Below, piece by piece: positions 8,545 to 16,935 of a stretch of DNA of 64,000 nt. The notes under the pieces are model-generated. The model searched no databases, had not been told where the DNA came from, and saw only the letters and a program-made list of their open reading frames with translations. The stretch's first letter is position 1. Each line of letters opens with the position of its first letter. The stretch spans positions 1,867,763 to 1,931,762 of the forward strand of contig NZ_CP053921.1 in the NCBI RefSeq assembly GCF_013260645.1, in the 5' to 3' direction. Source of the DNA: Erythrobacter mangrovi. GTDB taxonomy: Bacteria > Pseudomonadota > Alphaproteobacteria > Sphingomonadales > Sphingomonadaceae. Position numbers and translations under genes: made by a program.

Positions 8545-10102
8545 CAGTTTTTACATTACCACCGCGATCAACTACCCCAATGGCCGCCCGCATATCGGGC
8601 ACGCCTATGAGGGGATCGCAACCGATGTCATGGCGCGCTTCCAGCGCCTGCGGGGACGCGATGTTCGCTTCGTCACCGGCACGGACGAGCATGGGCTGAA
8701 GATGGATCAGACCGCGCGCAACCAGGGTCGCGCGACAATCGATCTTGCGGATGAAATGTCTGGCCATTTCCGCGACATGGCGGACCGCCTCGATCTCTCC
8801 TACGATGAATTCGTGCGAACAAGCGAGGATCGCCACAAGGCGGCCAGCGTCGAGCTGTGGAAGCGCATGCAGGCGGCCGGTGATCTCTACCTCGACCGCT
8901 ACGAGGGATGGTACTCCGTCCGGGATGAAGCCTTCTATGATGAGAGCGAACTGGTTGCGGGCGAGGGCGGGGCGAAACTGTCGCCGCAGGGAACTCCGGT
9001 GGAATGGACCGCAGAGGAGACCTGGTTCTTCCGCCTCTCCGCCTATCAGGACAAACTGCTCGCACTCTATCGCGACAATCCGGATTTCATTCGACCCGAG
9101 AGCCGCCGCAATGAAGTGATGCGCTTCGTCGAAGGCGGATTGAAGGATCTTAGCGTCTCGCGGACCAGTTTTAACTGGGGCGTGCCCGTACCCGACAGCG
9201 AAGGTCACGTAATGTACGTCTGGGTCGACGCGCTGACGACCTATCTGACCGGCGTAGGTTTCCCCGATGCCACCGGCGAAATGTTCCAGCGGTATTGGCC
9301 GGCCAACATCCACATGATCGGCAAGGACATTACGCGGTTCCACACGGTCTACTGGCCAGCGTTCCTGATGAGCGCGGGTCTGCCACTGCCCAAACATGTT
9401 TTCAGCCACGGCTTCCTGCTCGCACGCGATGGCGGCAAGATGAGCAAGAGCGCCGGCAACGTGGTCGATCCGCTTGAACTGGCCGAACAGTATGGCGTCG
9501 ACAATCTGCGCTATTTCTTCATGCGCGAAATCGCTTTTGGCCAGGACGGGAGCTATTCGGCCGAAGCCATAGTTACGCGCTGCAATGCCGAGCTCGCCAA
9601 CAGCTTCGGCAATTTGGCCCAGCGCACGCTGTCGATGATCGCCAAGAATATGGATGGACGGCTGGAAGCCTTCGAGAGCGCTGCGGCGGACGATGACCTG
9701 CTGGCCAAGGTCACTAACGCCTGCGGGGCGGAACTTCCGCAGGAGTTCGAGAAGCTCAATTTCAGTGTCGGTATCGAAGCCTGGATGCGCGCGGTCTATG
9801 CCTGCAACCAATACGTCGATGAACAGGCGCCCTGGACACTCAAGAAGACCGACCCCGAACGGATGAAGGCGGTGTTGCTGACACTGTACATCGCCATCCG
9901 CGACCTTGCCATCGCCATCCAGCCCGTGGTGCCAAGCAAGGCCGCTGCGGTACTCGACATGCTCGGCATTCCCGCCGAGGCGCGGAACTACGCGGCGCTG
10001 GACGATAGTGGCTGGTTTGAGGCGCTCGTCGCGCAGGGACATTCAATCGCCGCGCCAACGCCGGTATTTCCCCGTCTGGAAGCCCCCGCCGAGGCCGAGT
10101 GA
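8537..10102 (+). CDS. metG: Methionyl-tRNA synthetase
   Basis: A 521-residue class I aminoacyl-tRNA synthetase. The HIGH motif is at residues 19-22 (RPHIGHAYEG) and KMSKS at 301-305 (GGKMSKSAGNVV). The tRNA-anticodon domain is in the C-terminal third. The protein has no knuckle cysteines of the zinc-binding E. coli type and no C-terminal dimerisation (tRBD) extension, which matches the short MetG of alphaproteobacteria. The frame is open from 8480, but MADSFYITTAINYPNG at 8537 is the family start and overlaps the holB end. The stop overlaps the next gene as TGATG. Confidence 0.96.
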   Translation: MADSFYITTAINYPNGRPHIGHAYEGIATDVMARFQRLRGRDVRFVTGTDEHGLKMDQTARNQGRATIDLADEMSGHFRDMADRLDLSYDEFVRTSEDRHKAASVELWKRMQAAGDLYLDRYEGWYSVRDEAFYDESELVAGEGGAKLSPQGTPVEWTAEETWFFRLSAYQDKLLALYRDNPDFIRPESRRNEVMRFVEGGLKDLSVSRTSFNWGVPVPDSEGHVMYVWVDALTTYLTGVGFPDATGEMFQRYWPANIHMIGKDITRFHTVYWPAFLMSAGLPLPKHVFSHGFLLARDGGKMSKSAGNVVDPLELAEQYGVDNLRYFFMREIAFGQDGSYSAEAIVTRCNAELANSFGNLAQRTLSMIAKNMDGRLEAFESAAADDDLLAKVTNACGAELPQEFEKLNFSVGIEAWMRAVYACNQYVDEQAPWTLKKTDPERMKAVLLTLYIAIRDLAIAIQPVVPSKAAAVLDMLGIPAEARNYAALDDSGWFEALVAQGHSIAAPTPVFPRLEAPAEAE

Positions 10103-10878
10103 TGCTGGTCGATAGTCACTGCCACCTCGAGTACAAAGGCCTGGTCGACGATCAGGACGGGGTCCTCGCACGGGCCCGCGAAGCTGGTGTTAAGGCCTTC
10201 CTGAACATCTCGACCAAGCGCGAAGAGTGGGATCAGGTCGTCGGAACCGCGCGGGGCAATCCTGATGTCTTTGCCAGCGTGGGCGTGCATCCGCACAATG
10301 CGGACCAGCATTTAGACCTGACGCGAGAGGAGTTGCTCGAGGCGACCCGCGACCCCAAGGTAATCGGGATCGGGGAAACCGGGCTCGACTATTACTATGA
10401 TCATTCGGACCGTGCGGCCCAGCAGCGCCTGTTCCGGATACACATCAACGTCGCGCGGGAAACGGGCCTGCCGGTGATTATCCATACGCGCGATGCCGAA
10501 GACGACACCCTGGCGATCCTTTCGGATGAAATGGGGCAGGGCGCCTTCCCAGCGTTGATCCATTGTTTCACGGCTTCAGCAGAGTTTGGCGAGCAGGTAC
10601 TAGAACTGGGGCTATCCATCTCGCTCTCAGGCATCGTGACATTCAAGAATGCCAAGGACTTGCAAGAGGTAGCGAGGACAGTACCGCAGGATCGGCTGCT
10701 GGTCGAAACGGACAGTCCCTTCCTTGCACCTGTACCACATCGTGGGAAGAGCTGTGAGCCAGGTTATGTTCGCGACACGGCCTCTTTCATTGCTGAATTG
10801 CGAAGCGAATCCTTGGAAGAACTTGCGGCCTACACGACCCGGAACTTCTTCGATCTTTTCAGCAAGGCCGCTGTATGA
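10102..10878 (+). CDS. tatD: TatD family metal-dependent hydrolase / deoxyribonuclease
   Basis: A 258-residue TIM-barrel metallohydrolase. The N-terminal MLVDSHCHLEY gives the HxH metal pair (His6, His8). GIGETGLDYYY gives the bridging glutamate, PVIIHTRDAEDD the next histidine, LIHCFTAS another, and LVETDSPFLAPVPHRGK the final aspartate. Family members act as 3'-5' DNase/RNase or in DNA fragmentation and proofreading. GTG 10099 is an alternative start, but ATG 10102, overlapping the metG stop, matches the family. Confidence 0.92.
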   Translation: MLVDSHCHLEYKGLVDDQDGVLARAREAGVKAFLNISTKREEWDQVVGTARGNPDVFASVGVHPHNADQHLDLTREELLEATRDPKVIGIGETGLDYYYDHSDRAAQQRLFRIHINVARETGLPVIIHTRDAEDDTLAILSDEMGQGAFPALIHCFTASAEFGEQVLELGLSISLSGIVTFKNAKDLQEVARTVPQDRLLVETDSPFLAPVPHRGKSCEPGYVRDTASFIAELRSESLEELAAYTTRNFFDLFSKAAV

Positions 10879-11642
10879 AGCTGCTGATGCTCGGCTCTGG
10901 CACCTCGACCGGGGTACCACGGATTGGCAACGATTGGGGTGAATGCGACCCGGAAGAACCGCGCAACCGCCGCACACGAGTGTCGATCCTGATCGAGAAC
11001 GAAGCGGGTCAGCGAATACTGGTCGATACGTCGACGGATCTGAGAGCTCAACTTCTTGCCAATGGAATTGGGAAGGTTGATGCCGTATTTTGGACGCATG
11101 ATCATGCCGACCATTGCCACGGTATCGATGACCTGCGGGTCATGCGGTATGATCGGAGCAATCCGCTACCGGGATTTGCGAGCAAAGGGACTTGCGCGCG
11201 GCTGCGGAAGCGCTTCGACTATGTGTTCGAAGGCCAGCATGGGTATCCGACGTTGATGGATCTCAAGGAATTCGATGCAATTCATCTGGTTGCAGGATTT
11301 TCTTTCGACTTCGTCGAAATGCCGCATGGCCCAGTGACAAGTACGGGCTTCCGCTTCGAAGCGGACGGCAAGACGATCGTCTACGCCACGGATTTCAGCA
11401 CCATCACTGCAGATATGGTCGCCTGCTTCAGCGGCGCCGATATCCTGGTGGTGGACTGCCTGCGTCGTCGACCGCATCCTACGCATGCGCATCTCGATAT
11501 GGCACTGGAGCTCGCCCAGAAGACCCGCGCGCGGAAGACGGTGCTGACGCATCTCGACAAAAGCATGGATTACCGTAGCTTATGCGATGAAGTGCCCAAA
11601 GGCGTGATCGTTGGATACGATGGATTGGAGCTGGCTGCTTGA
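10875..11642 (+). CDS. MBL-fold metallohydrolase, PhnP-like
   Basis: A 255-residue metallo-beta-lactamase-fold protein. The metal-binding signature T-H75-D-H77-A-D79-H80 is intact, with further ligands at MPHGPV, YATDFS and LTHLD. The opening MLGSGTSTGVPRIG and the ECDPEEPRNRRTR insert are like PhnP (cyclic phosphodiesterase) and related tRNase-Z-like hydrolases. No phosphonate genes are nearby, so a PhnP role is not supported by context. It overlaps tatD by 4 bases (ATGA) and is followed at once by a small membrane-protein frame. Confidence 0.85.
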   Translation: MKLLMLGSGTSTGVPRIGNDWGECDPEEPRNRRTRVSILIENEAGQRILVDTSTDLRAQLLANGIGKVDAVFWTHDHADHCHGIDDLRVMRYDRSNPLPGFASKGTCARLRKRFDYVFEGQHGYPTLMDLKEFDAIHLVAGFSFDFVEMPHGPVTSTGFRFEADGKTIVYATDFSTITADMVACFSGADILVVDCLRRRPHPTHAHLDMALELAQKTRARKTVLTHLDKSMDYRSLCDEVPKGVIVGYDGLELAA

Positions 11643-11806
11643 GCGAGTTGCAGATTATGGCGTTGATACCGCTAATCGGTTTCCTCATCTTGAACATTGC
11701 GGGGTTTCAGCGGTTTAATGTGGGCTGGCAGAAGGCGCTCTACATGGCGGGTGCCTGGGCGGGGATTTTTGCGATCGTGATCTTGTTCATCGATTTCGTG
11801 AGGTAG
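11639..11806 (+). CDS. Small two-helix membrane protein, unknown function
   Basis: A TTG codon overlapping the stop of the upstream gene (TTGA) opens a 55-residue frame. An internal ATG at 11657 would give 49 residues. The product is nearly all hydrophobic: helix 1 MALIPLIGFLILNIAGF, a short polar turn (QRFNVGWQK), helix 2 ALYMAGAWAGIFAIVILF, ending IDFVR. Two transmembrane segments with a short loop and coupling to the MBL-fold gene support a real gene. I do not recognise a named family. Confidence 0.65.
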   Translation: MSELQIMALIPLIGFLILNIAGFQRFNVGWQKALYMAGAWAGIFAIVILFIDFVR

Positions 11807-11970
11807 CGGAGCCTAACTGCTCAATCGGGAGATCATGAGGGGAAGTTGCCGCCTCTCGACCGCATCGGCATTTTACATAATATGTATTATCCTCTTTAAT
11901 TGCCTCACACGCTCAACACCTCTCACTGCCCCCGCTTTGACACCATTACATCGCAGGCTATGCGAGGATC
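11807..11970. other. Intergenic region upstream of mazG
   Basis: These 164 bases hold no gene that I can support. Near the middle is an AT-rich near-palindrome, ATAATA-TG-TATTAT (around 11878-11891), in an otherwise GC-rich genome. It could be part of the mazG promoter or an operator. mazG itself is preceded by GAGGATC just before its ATG. Confidence 0.4.
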
Positions 11971-12762
11971 ATGTCTGATCAATTGAACCGCCTTCTCGCA
12001 ATCATGGCGAGGCTCCGTGACCCACAGCATGGATGCGAGTGGGATACGGCACAGAATTTCCGCACAATCGCACCCTATACGATCGAGGAAGCCTACGAGG
12101 TCGCCGACGCGATTGCGCGGGACGACATGAACGACCTTCGCGGCGAACTTGGCGATCTTCTGTTCCAAGTCGTCTTCCACGCACGCATGGCCGAAGAGGC
12201 TGGACACTTCGCGTTCGAGGACGTCGCCCGCGACATTTCGGATAAGATGGAAGCACGCCACCCACATATCTTCGGTGAGGAAGACGGCGTGATGGAAGAT
12301 GCCCGTTGGGAAGATCTCAAGGCGGCCGAACGAGAGGCTTCGGGATCGACTAGCGCCATGGACGGCGTTGCACTGGCCCTGCCAGCATTGCTGCGCTCAC
12401 ACAAACTACAGAAACGGGCTGCGCGCGTCGGGTTCGAATGGCACGACGTGAAAGGTCCGCTCGAGAAGCTCCAGGAAGAGATCGAGGAACTGGAAGCGGC
12501 TCAATCCGACGAGGATCGCCTCATGGAGGCGGGCGATGTCCTCTTTGTCATGGTCAACATCATCCGTCGCTATGGTGTCGATCCTGAACAGGCGCTACGC
12601 GCCTCGAACGCGAAATTCGAGAAGCGATTCAGACAGATGGAGCGGTTATCTGCAGTTCAAGGTCATGAATTTGCGGCGCTCTCGCTCGACGAGCAGGAAG
12701 AATATTGGCAGCACGTCAAGGCTCGGGAACGCAAGTTGACAGACGATCAGATAACACCCTGA
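11971..12762 (+). CDS. mazG: Nucleoside triphosphate pyrophosphohydrolase MazG
   Basis: A 263-residue house-cleaning enzyme that hydrolyses (d)NTPs to monophosphates and pyrophosphate. It has the two tandem MazG helical domains. The first carries the acidic metal motif TIEEAYEVADAI...GELGDLLFQVVFHA (about 35-75), with the linker SHKLQKRAARVGFEW. The second carries EEIEELEAA and EAGDVLFVMVNIIRR (about 165-200). Length and order match E. coli MazG. Its 3' end overlaps the convergent CoA-transferase gene by 16 bases. No mazE/mazF toxin genes are adjacent. Confidence 0.94.
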   Translation: MSDQLNRLLAIMARLRDPQHGCEWDTAQNFRTIAPYTIEEAYEVADAIARDDMNDLRGELGDLLFQVVFHARMAEEAGHFAFEDVARDISDKMEARHPHIFGEEDGVMEDARWEDLKAAEREASGSTSAMDGVALALPALLRSHKLQKRAARVGFEWHDVKGPLEKLQEEIEELEAAQSDEDRLMEAGDVLFVMVNIIRRYGVDPEQALRASNAKFEKRFRQMERLSAVQGHEFAALSLDEQEEYWQHVKARERKLTDDQITP

Positions 12763-13943
12763 GCCGCTAGCCGCGCAACTTCATCCCCACTCATGCCCAA
12801 AAGCGAACCATAGATCTCCAAGTTATCCTGTCCCGGCACCGCAGGCGCTGGGCGCCGGATGGATGACGGGGTCTTGGACAGCTTGGGAAAGGCGTTCTGC
12901 ATCCTGATCGCTCCGCGGGTCTGCGTCTCTACCTCGACGATTGCCTGTCTGGCCTGGAAATGCGGGTCAGCCAGCATGTCCTTCGCCGTATAAACCCTGC
13001 CCGCGGGGATCGAATGTGCGATCATCGCTTCGTCAACCTCGTCCATCGTCAGTGTCGAGGTCCACGCATTGATCAGGCCGTCGAGCTCTTCCTGGTTCTG
13101 GCCGCGCGCAAGATGGGTCGCATAGCGTGGGTCCTGGGCCAATTCGGGTTGCCCCATCGCCTCTGCCAGTCGGGCAAATATCCCATCCTTGTTTGCCCCA
13201 ATCATGAAGGGCCCGTCCTTGCAGGAATAGACGTTGGATGGTGCAATGCCTGGCAGGATCGAACCTGAGCGTTCGCGGATGTAGCCATTATAGTCGTATT
13301 CGGGGACCAGCCCCTCCATGACCTGCAGCACCGCTTCGTATAGCGCCGCGTCTATAACCTGCCCCTCGCCCGTCTTTTCACGGTGATGCAGCGCTGCGAG
13401 CACGCCCATCGTGCCGTAGGTCGCGCAAAGCGTGTCGCCGATGGAGATACCCATTCGCGCTGGCGGTCGATCCGGATCGCCCACGATATAACGCCAACCG
13501 CCCATCGCTTCGCCAATACCGCCAAAGCCGGCCCGATCCGAATAAGGCCCGTCCTGCCCGTATCCCGACATGCGCACTATGATAAGCGGTGGCTTGGCCG
13601 CGAGCAGTTCATCGGGAGCGAGACTCCACCTCTCGAGGGTTCCAGGCTTGAAGTTTTCTACCACCACGTCCGCAGTCTGGATCAGTCGCCGAGCAAGCTG
13701 CTGACCTTCCGGCATCCGCAGGTTGCAGGTGACCGAGCGCTTGTTGCGCGCGATCACCTCCCATTGGACCTTCTCGGCACCCTGCCCCCACTCGCGCATC
13801 GGATCGCCCGCCCCCGGCGGCTCGATCTTGATCACCTCTGCGCCCATGTCGCCAAGCAATTGGCCGCAAAAGGGCCCGGCGATCAACTGCCCAAGTTCGA
13901 CGACGCGCAGCCCCGCAAGGGCACCGGGTGTAGAAGAGGTCAT
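12747..13943 (-). CDS. CaiB/BaiF (class III) CoA-transferase
   Basis: A 398-residue class III CoA-transferase. It begins GALAGLRVVELGQLIAGPFC and has EVIKIEPPGAGDPMR, which lines the CoA site. Asp170 in ISIGDTLCATYG aligns with the catalytic aspartate that forms the mixed anhydride. It overlaps the upstream HMG-CoA-lyase-like gene by 4 bases (ATGA on the minus strand). Such pairs suggest transfer of CoA from succinyl-CoA to a branched dicarboxylate such as 3-hydroxy-3-methylglutarate or citramalate, followed by lyase cleavage. The exact acid is not readable from the sequence. Confidence 0.88.
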   Translation of the reverse strand: MTSSTPGALAGLRVVELGQLIAGPFCGQLLGDMGAEVIKIEPPGAGDPMREWGQGAEKVQWEVIARNKRSVTCNLRMPEGQQLARRLIQTADVVVENFKPGTLERWSLAPDELLAAKPPLIIVRMSGYGQDGPYSDRAGFGGIGEAMGGWRYIVGDPDRPPARMGISIGDTLCATYGTMGVLAALHHREKTGEGQVIDAALYEAVLQVMEGLVPEYDYNGYIRERSGSILPGIAPSNVYSCKDGPFMIGANKDGIFARLAEAMGQPELAQDPRYATHLARGQNQEELDGLINAWTSTLTMDEVDEAMIAHSIPAGRVYTAKDMLADPHFQARQAIVEVETQTRGAIRMQNAFPKLSKTPSSIRRPAPAVPGQDNLEIYGSLLGMSGDEVARLAAQGVI

Positions 13944-14881
13944 GCCACACTCTCTCCCGGTGTCGTGCCAGGACGCGGGAACAGGCCCGCCCTGCCCACC
14001 ATCGAGGGCAACTGCCTGCCCATGACCTCAGCGAGCCAGTGGTTCGATGACAGAAGGACTTCCAGATCGAGGCCGGTCTGAATTCCTGCTCGCTCGAGCA
14101 TATAGGCCACATCCTCAGTTGCGACATTGCCCGTTGCGGCAGGGGCAAAGGGGCAACCGCCGATGCCACCAATCGAGGCGTCTACGATCCGCGCGCCGAC
14201 GCCAATGGCAGCCCACACATTCGCAAGGCCCGTGCCGCGTGTGTTATGGAAATGCACTCGCACGGGGATCGGCGCGACCGCCTCGCGCACCTGCTCTACA
14301 AGGCGTGCGACATGCGCCGGATCAGCGACGCCGACCGTGTCGGCTAGGCCAATTTCCTCCGGTTGCACTTCGGCAATGGCCGCAGCCATCGCCACGATCC
14401 TGTCTTGGCTGACTTCGCCTTCGAACGGACAGCCAAAAGCAACCGCAATCGTTGCCTGACCGGTCAGACCCGCGGATCGGGCGCGGGCGATAATCGCGCG
14501 CGCGGCTTCGACCGACCCTTGACTGGTCTGCCCCTGATTAGCCATCGCAAAACGGTCGGTGGCCACCGCGACGGCGCCGAGCTGGTCGATCCGCCCCGTA
14601 CCTATCGCGCGCTCCGCCCCGCGATCGTTCATGACCAGACCGATGTATGTAACATCGTCCCGCTGCGTCAGGCCTTCGCAAACCAGTTCCGCATCGGCCA
14701 TTTGCGGCACTGCCCTTGGGTTCACGAAGCTGGCGACCTCGATACGCCGGGATCCCGCAGCGATGGCGCGTTCGATCAGCGCAAGCTTGTCCTCGGTCGA
14801 GACAAGCAGCTTTTCGTTCTGCAATCCGTCACGGGGGCCAACTTCGACCATTTCGATAGCGGATGGGTATTCCTCAGCCAT
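13940..14881 (-). CDS. Hydroxymethylglutaryl-CoA lyase family protein
   Basis: A 313-residue TIM-barrel lyase of the HMGL family. It has VEVGPRDGLQNE (Arg17, Asp18, Gln21), the metal-binding H210-x-H212 in VRVHFHNTRGTGLAN, and the GGIGGCPFAPAATGN loop with catalytic Cys243. The HxH segment departs from the usual HCHDTYGQALAN, which leaves room for citramalyl-CoA or a similar substrate rather than HMG-CoA. AAGGGA precedes ATG 14881. It lies 36 bases after hflX on the same strand and is coupled to the CoA-transferase. The likely role is leucine or branched dicarboxylate catabolism to acetyl-CoA. Confidence 0.86.
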   Translation of the reverse strand: MAEEYPSAIEMVEVGPRDGLQNEKLLVSTEDKLALIERAIAAGSRRIEVASFVNPRAVPQMADAELVCEGLTQRDDVTYIGLVMNDRGAERAIGTGRIDQLGAVAVATDRFAMANQGQTSQGSVEAARAIIARARSAGLTGQATIAVAFGCPFEGEVSQDRIVAMAAAIAEVQPEEIGLADTVGVADPAHVARLVEQVREAVAPIPVRVHFHNTRGTGLANVWAAIGVGARIVDASIGGIGGCPFAPAATGNVATEDVAYMLERAGIQTGLDLEVLLSSNHWLAEVMGRQLPSMVGRAGLFPRPGTTPGESVA

Positions 14882-14917
14882 GGTCCCTTGCGCTCCGCCC
14901 CGCCTGTGTAGTTGCCC

Positions 14918-16249
14918 CTACAGGCTTTGGTAGCGGCCGAAGTCCTTCTCTGAAAGCTTGACCACGATGCGGCGCTTTCCTGTGTCACCCTTCGCCTCGT
15001 CGGCTAGGACATTGCCATGTTGATGCAGCCACGCCAGCCTGCGTCCGTCTCCAGCAGCCAGTTCCAGCTCATAGGTGCGTGCAGCCGAGGTCAACAAGCT
15101 ATCCAGGCGCGCGAGCAGGTTCTCCAGCCCCTCCCCCGTCAAGGCGGAGATCGCCACGATATCGTCTTCAGCCGCAGCAACCTCCAACAACTCGGCACGG
15201 TCTTCGGATCCGAGAAGATCGAGCTTGTTCCATGCCTCGACGATCGGAATACGAGTGGTCTCCCCTTGCCCGTCAACGACGCCTAGGTCGGCCAGAACCT
15301 GCAACACCTGCTTCTTCTGCGCATCGCTTGAAGGGTTCGACATGTCCCTGACGTGGCAAATCACATCCGCCGCGGTGACTTCTTCCAGTGTGGCGCGGAA
15401 GGCTGCGACAAGCTGCGTCGGCAGGTCGGAAATGAAACCGACTGTATCCGAGAGGATCGCCTTCTCAACGCCCGGCAAGGCAATGGCCCGCATGGTCGGG
15501 TCGAGCGTGGCAAAAAGCAGATCTTCGGCCATGACTTCCGCGCCCGTCAACCGATTGAACAGTGTCGACTTGCCGGCATTGGTATAGCCGACCAGTGCAA
15601 TTACCGGCCAAGGCGCTCGCTCGCGTCGTTCACGATGAAGGCCACGTGTCTTGCGAACCTGCTCGAGTTCCTTGCGCAGCCTGCCCATTCGCTGGCGGAT
15701 CATCCGACGGTCGGCTTCGATCTGCGTTTCGCCGGGACCACCGAGAAAACCGAAGCCACCGCGCTGGCGTTCGAGGTGTGTCCAACTGCGGACAAGGCGG
15801 CTTTGCTGGTAATCGAGATGCGCCAGTTCGACCTGCAACCGCCCTTCGGCTGTCGCCGCGCGTTCGCCGAAGATTTCGAGGATCAGGCCGGTACGGTCGA
15901 TCACCTTGCGGCCAAGCTTTTCCTCCAGGTTGCGCTGCTGGATCGGGCTTAATGCACCGTCGACAACCACAAGTTCGGCCTGCTCCTGCTCGCAGGCGAT
16001 CCGGATATTCTCTACCTGACCGGCGCCGAACAACAGGTTCGGGCGAACCTGCCGGACGGGCAAGGTAAAGCTGTCCGCAACTACGATGCCAATGGCCAGC
16101 GCGAGCCCTTCGGCTTCTGCCAAGCGAGACTCCGTATCGAGGTCATAGCTGATCCCGCGGATATCCGGGCACACGACAAGGGCCCGCGCACCGCGCGAAA
16201 CCTCGCCCATCAAATCATCGTCGAAACTCAGCTGGCGCTCTCTTCCCAA
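14918..16249 (-). CDS. hflX: Ribosome-associated GTPase HflX
   Basis: A 443-residue GTPase that splits stalled or heat-damaged 70S ribosomes. The N-terminal HflX domain contains [11 protein letters not shown] and [13 protein letters not shown] basic coiled stretch follows ([20 protein letters not shown]). The G domain has G1 GYTNAGKST (221-229), G3 DTVGF, G4 NKLD and G5 SALTGEG. The ATG at 16249 overlaps the hfq end by 22 bases; an alternative ATG at 16210 would leave a 17-base gap. The hfq-hflX order is classic. Confidence 0.94.
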   Translation of the reverse strand: MGRERQLSFDDDLMGEVSRGARALVVCPDIRGISYDLDTESRLAEAEGLALAIGIVVADSFTLPVRQVRPNLLFGAGQVENIRIACEQEQAELVVVDGALSPIQQRNLEEKLGRKVIDRTGLILEIFGERAATAEGRLQVELAHLDYQQSRLVRSWTHLERQRGGFGFLGGPGETQIEADRRMIRQRMGRLRKELEQVRKTRGLHRERRERAPWPVIALVGYTNAGKSTLFNRLTGAEVMAEDLLFATLDPTMRAIALPGVEKAILSDTVGFISDLPTQLVAAFRATLEEVTAADVICHVRDMSNPSSDAQKKQVLQVLADLGVVDGQGETTRIPIVEAWNKLDLLGSEDRAELLEVAAAEDDIVAISALTGEGLENLLARLDSLLTSAARTYELELAAGDGRRLAWLHQHGNVLADEAKGDTGKRRIVVKLSEKDFGRYQSL

Positions 16250-16770
16250 TCCTCGGTCAGGTCGACCGGCGTGGTCGGCTGGATCGTGGATACAGCGTGC
16301 TTGTAAGCCAGCTGGACGTAGCCGTCACGTTCGAGCAGCATGCAGAAAAGGTCGTATGCCGCGATCTTGCCCTGCAACATCACACCATTGACCAGGAACA
16401 TGGTCACCTGCGCCTCAGCCTCGCGGACACGCGTAAGGAACACGTCCTGCAGCAGGCGCTGGCGAGCGTTCGAATTCTGACTGACGAACTGGGAAGCATC
16501 CACGGGCTGCGCCGGCATGATCGTGCTGATCGCGTGCTTGTAGACAAGCTGAGACTGCCCATCCCTACGCAGCAGGATCGAGAAGTTGTCGAACCATGTC
16601 ACGATGCCCTGGAGCTTCACGCCCTTGACGAGGAACATCGTTACGGGGGTCTTGTTTTTGCGCAGAAGGTTCAGGAATGCGTCCTGTAGATTACCTTGCC
16701 GCTGCCCTCCGCCGTCCCCACTCGCGGACTTTGCCGGTCGCGGACGGGCAGATAGGGTACGTTCGGACAT
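16228..16770 (-). CDS. hfq: RNA chaperone Hfq with two tandem Sm domains
   Basis: A 180-residue protein containing two complete Hfq domains, where the usual Hfq has one in 70-110 residues. Domain 1 (28-86) starts [14 protein letters not shown] and ends YKHAISTI. Domain 2 (107-165) starts [14 protein letters not shown] and ends YKHAVSTI. Both keep the proximal-face YKHA. Domain 1 keeps the basic rim (Arg37, Lys38, Lys40) and distal Lys52; domain 2 has Glu117, Ala118, Glu119 and Met131 at these places. The frame is open to 16857, but ATG 16770 ([10 protein letters not shown]) has a GGAGAGA site 8 bases upstream. Three chains would make a pseudo-hexamer. It sits between ntrX and hflX as in other alphaproteobacteria. 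Confidence 0.93.
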   Translation of the reverse strand: MSERTLSARPRPAKSASGDGGGQRQGNLQDAFLNLLRKNKTPVTMFLVKGVKLQGIVTWFDNFSILLRRDGQSQLVYKHAISTIMPAQPVDASQFVSQNSNARQRLLQDVFLTRVREAEAQVTMFLVNGVMLQGKIAAYDLFCMLLERDGYVQLAYKHAVSTIQPTTPVDLTEDWEESAS

Positions 16771-16935
16771 TTCTGTCTCTCCATATTTTTGGCGGACAGG
16801 GTTATCCGCGACTGGGCGCCCACCGCACCCGAATGCGCATGGCAGAACGCCGTGCACAACATATTTAGGCGATCTCCGCCAATTTTCGCAATGATTGTAT
16901 TGCTTTTCGTCGAAGGAGTAAGGATTTGGCCGAAT

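Noticed and set aside
8522..10042. 506-codon open frame antisense to metG
   Set aside because: Codon pattern is the mirror of a strongly conserved synthetase on the plus strand; long antisense frames are common in GC-rich DNA. No family motif.
16771..16857. 29-residue upstream extension of hfq
   Set aside because: Sequence is atypical (Cys-rich) and the internal ATG 16770 has a proper ribosome site.
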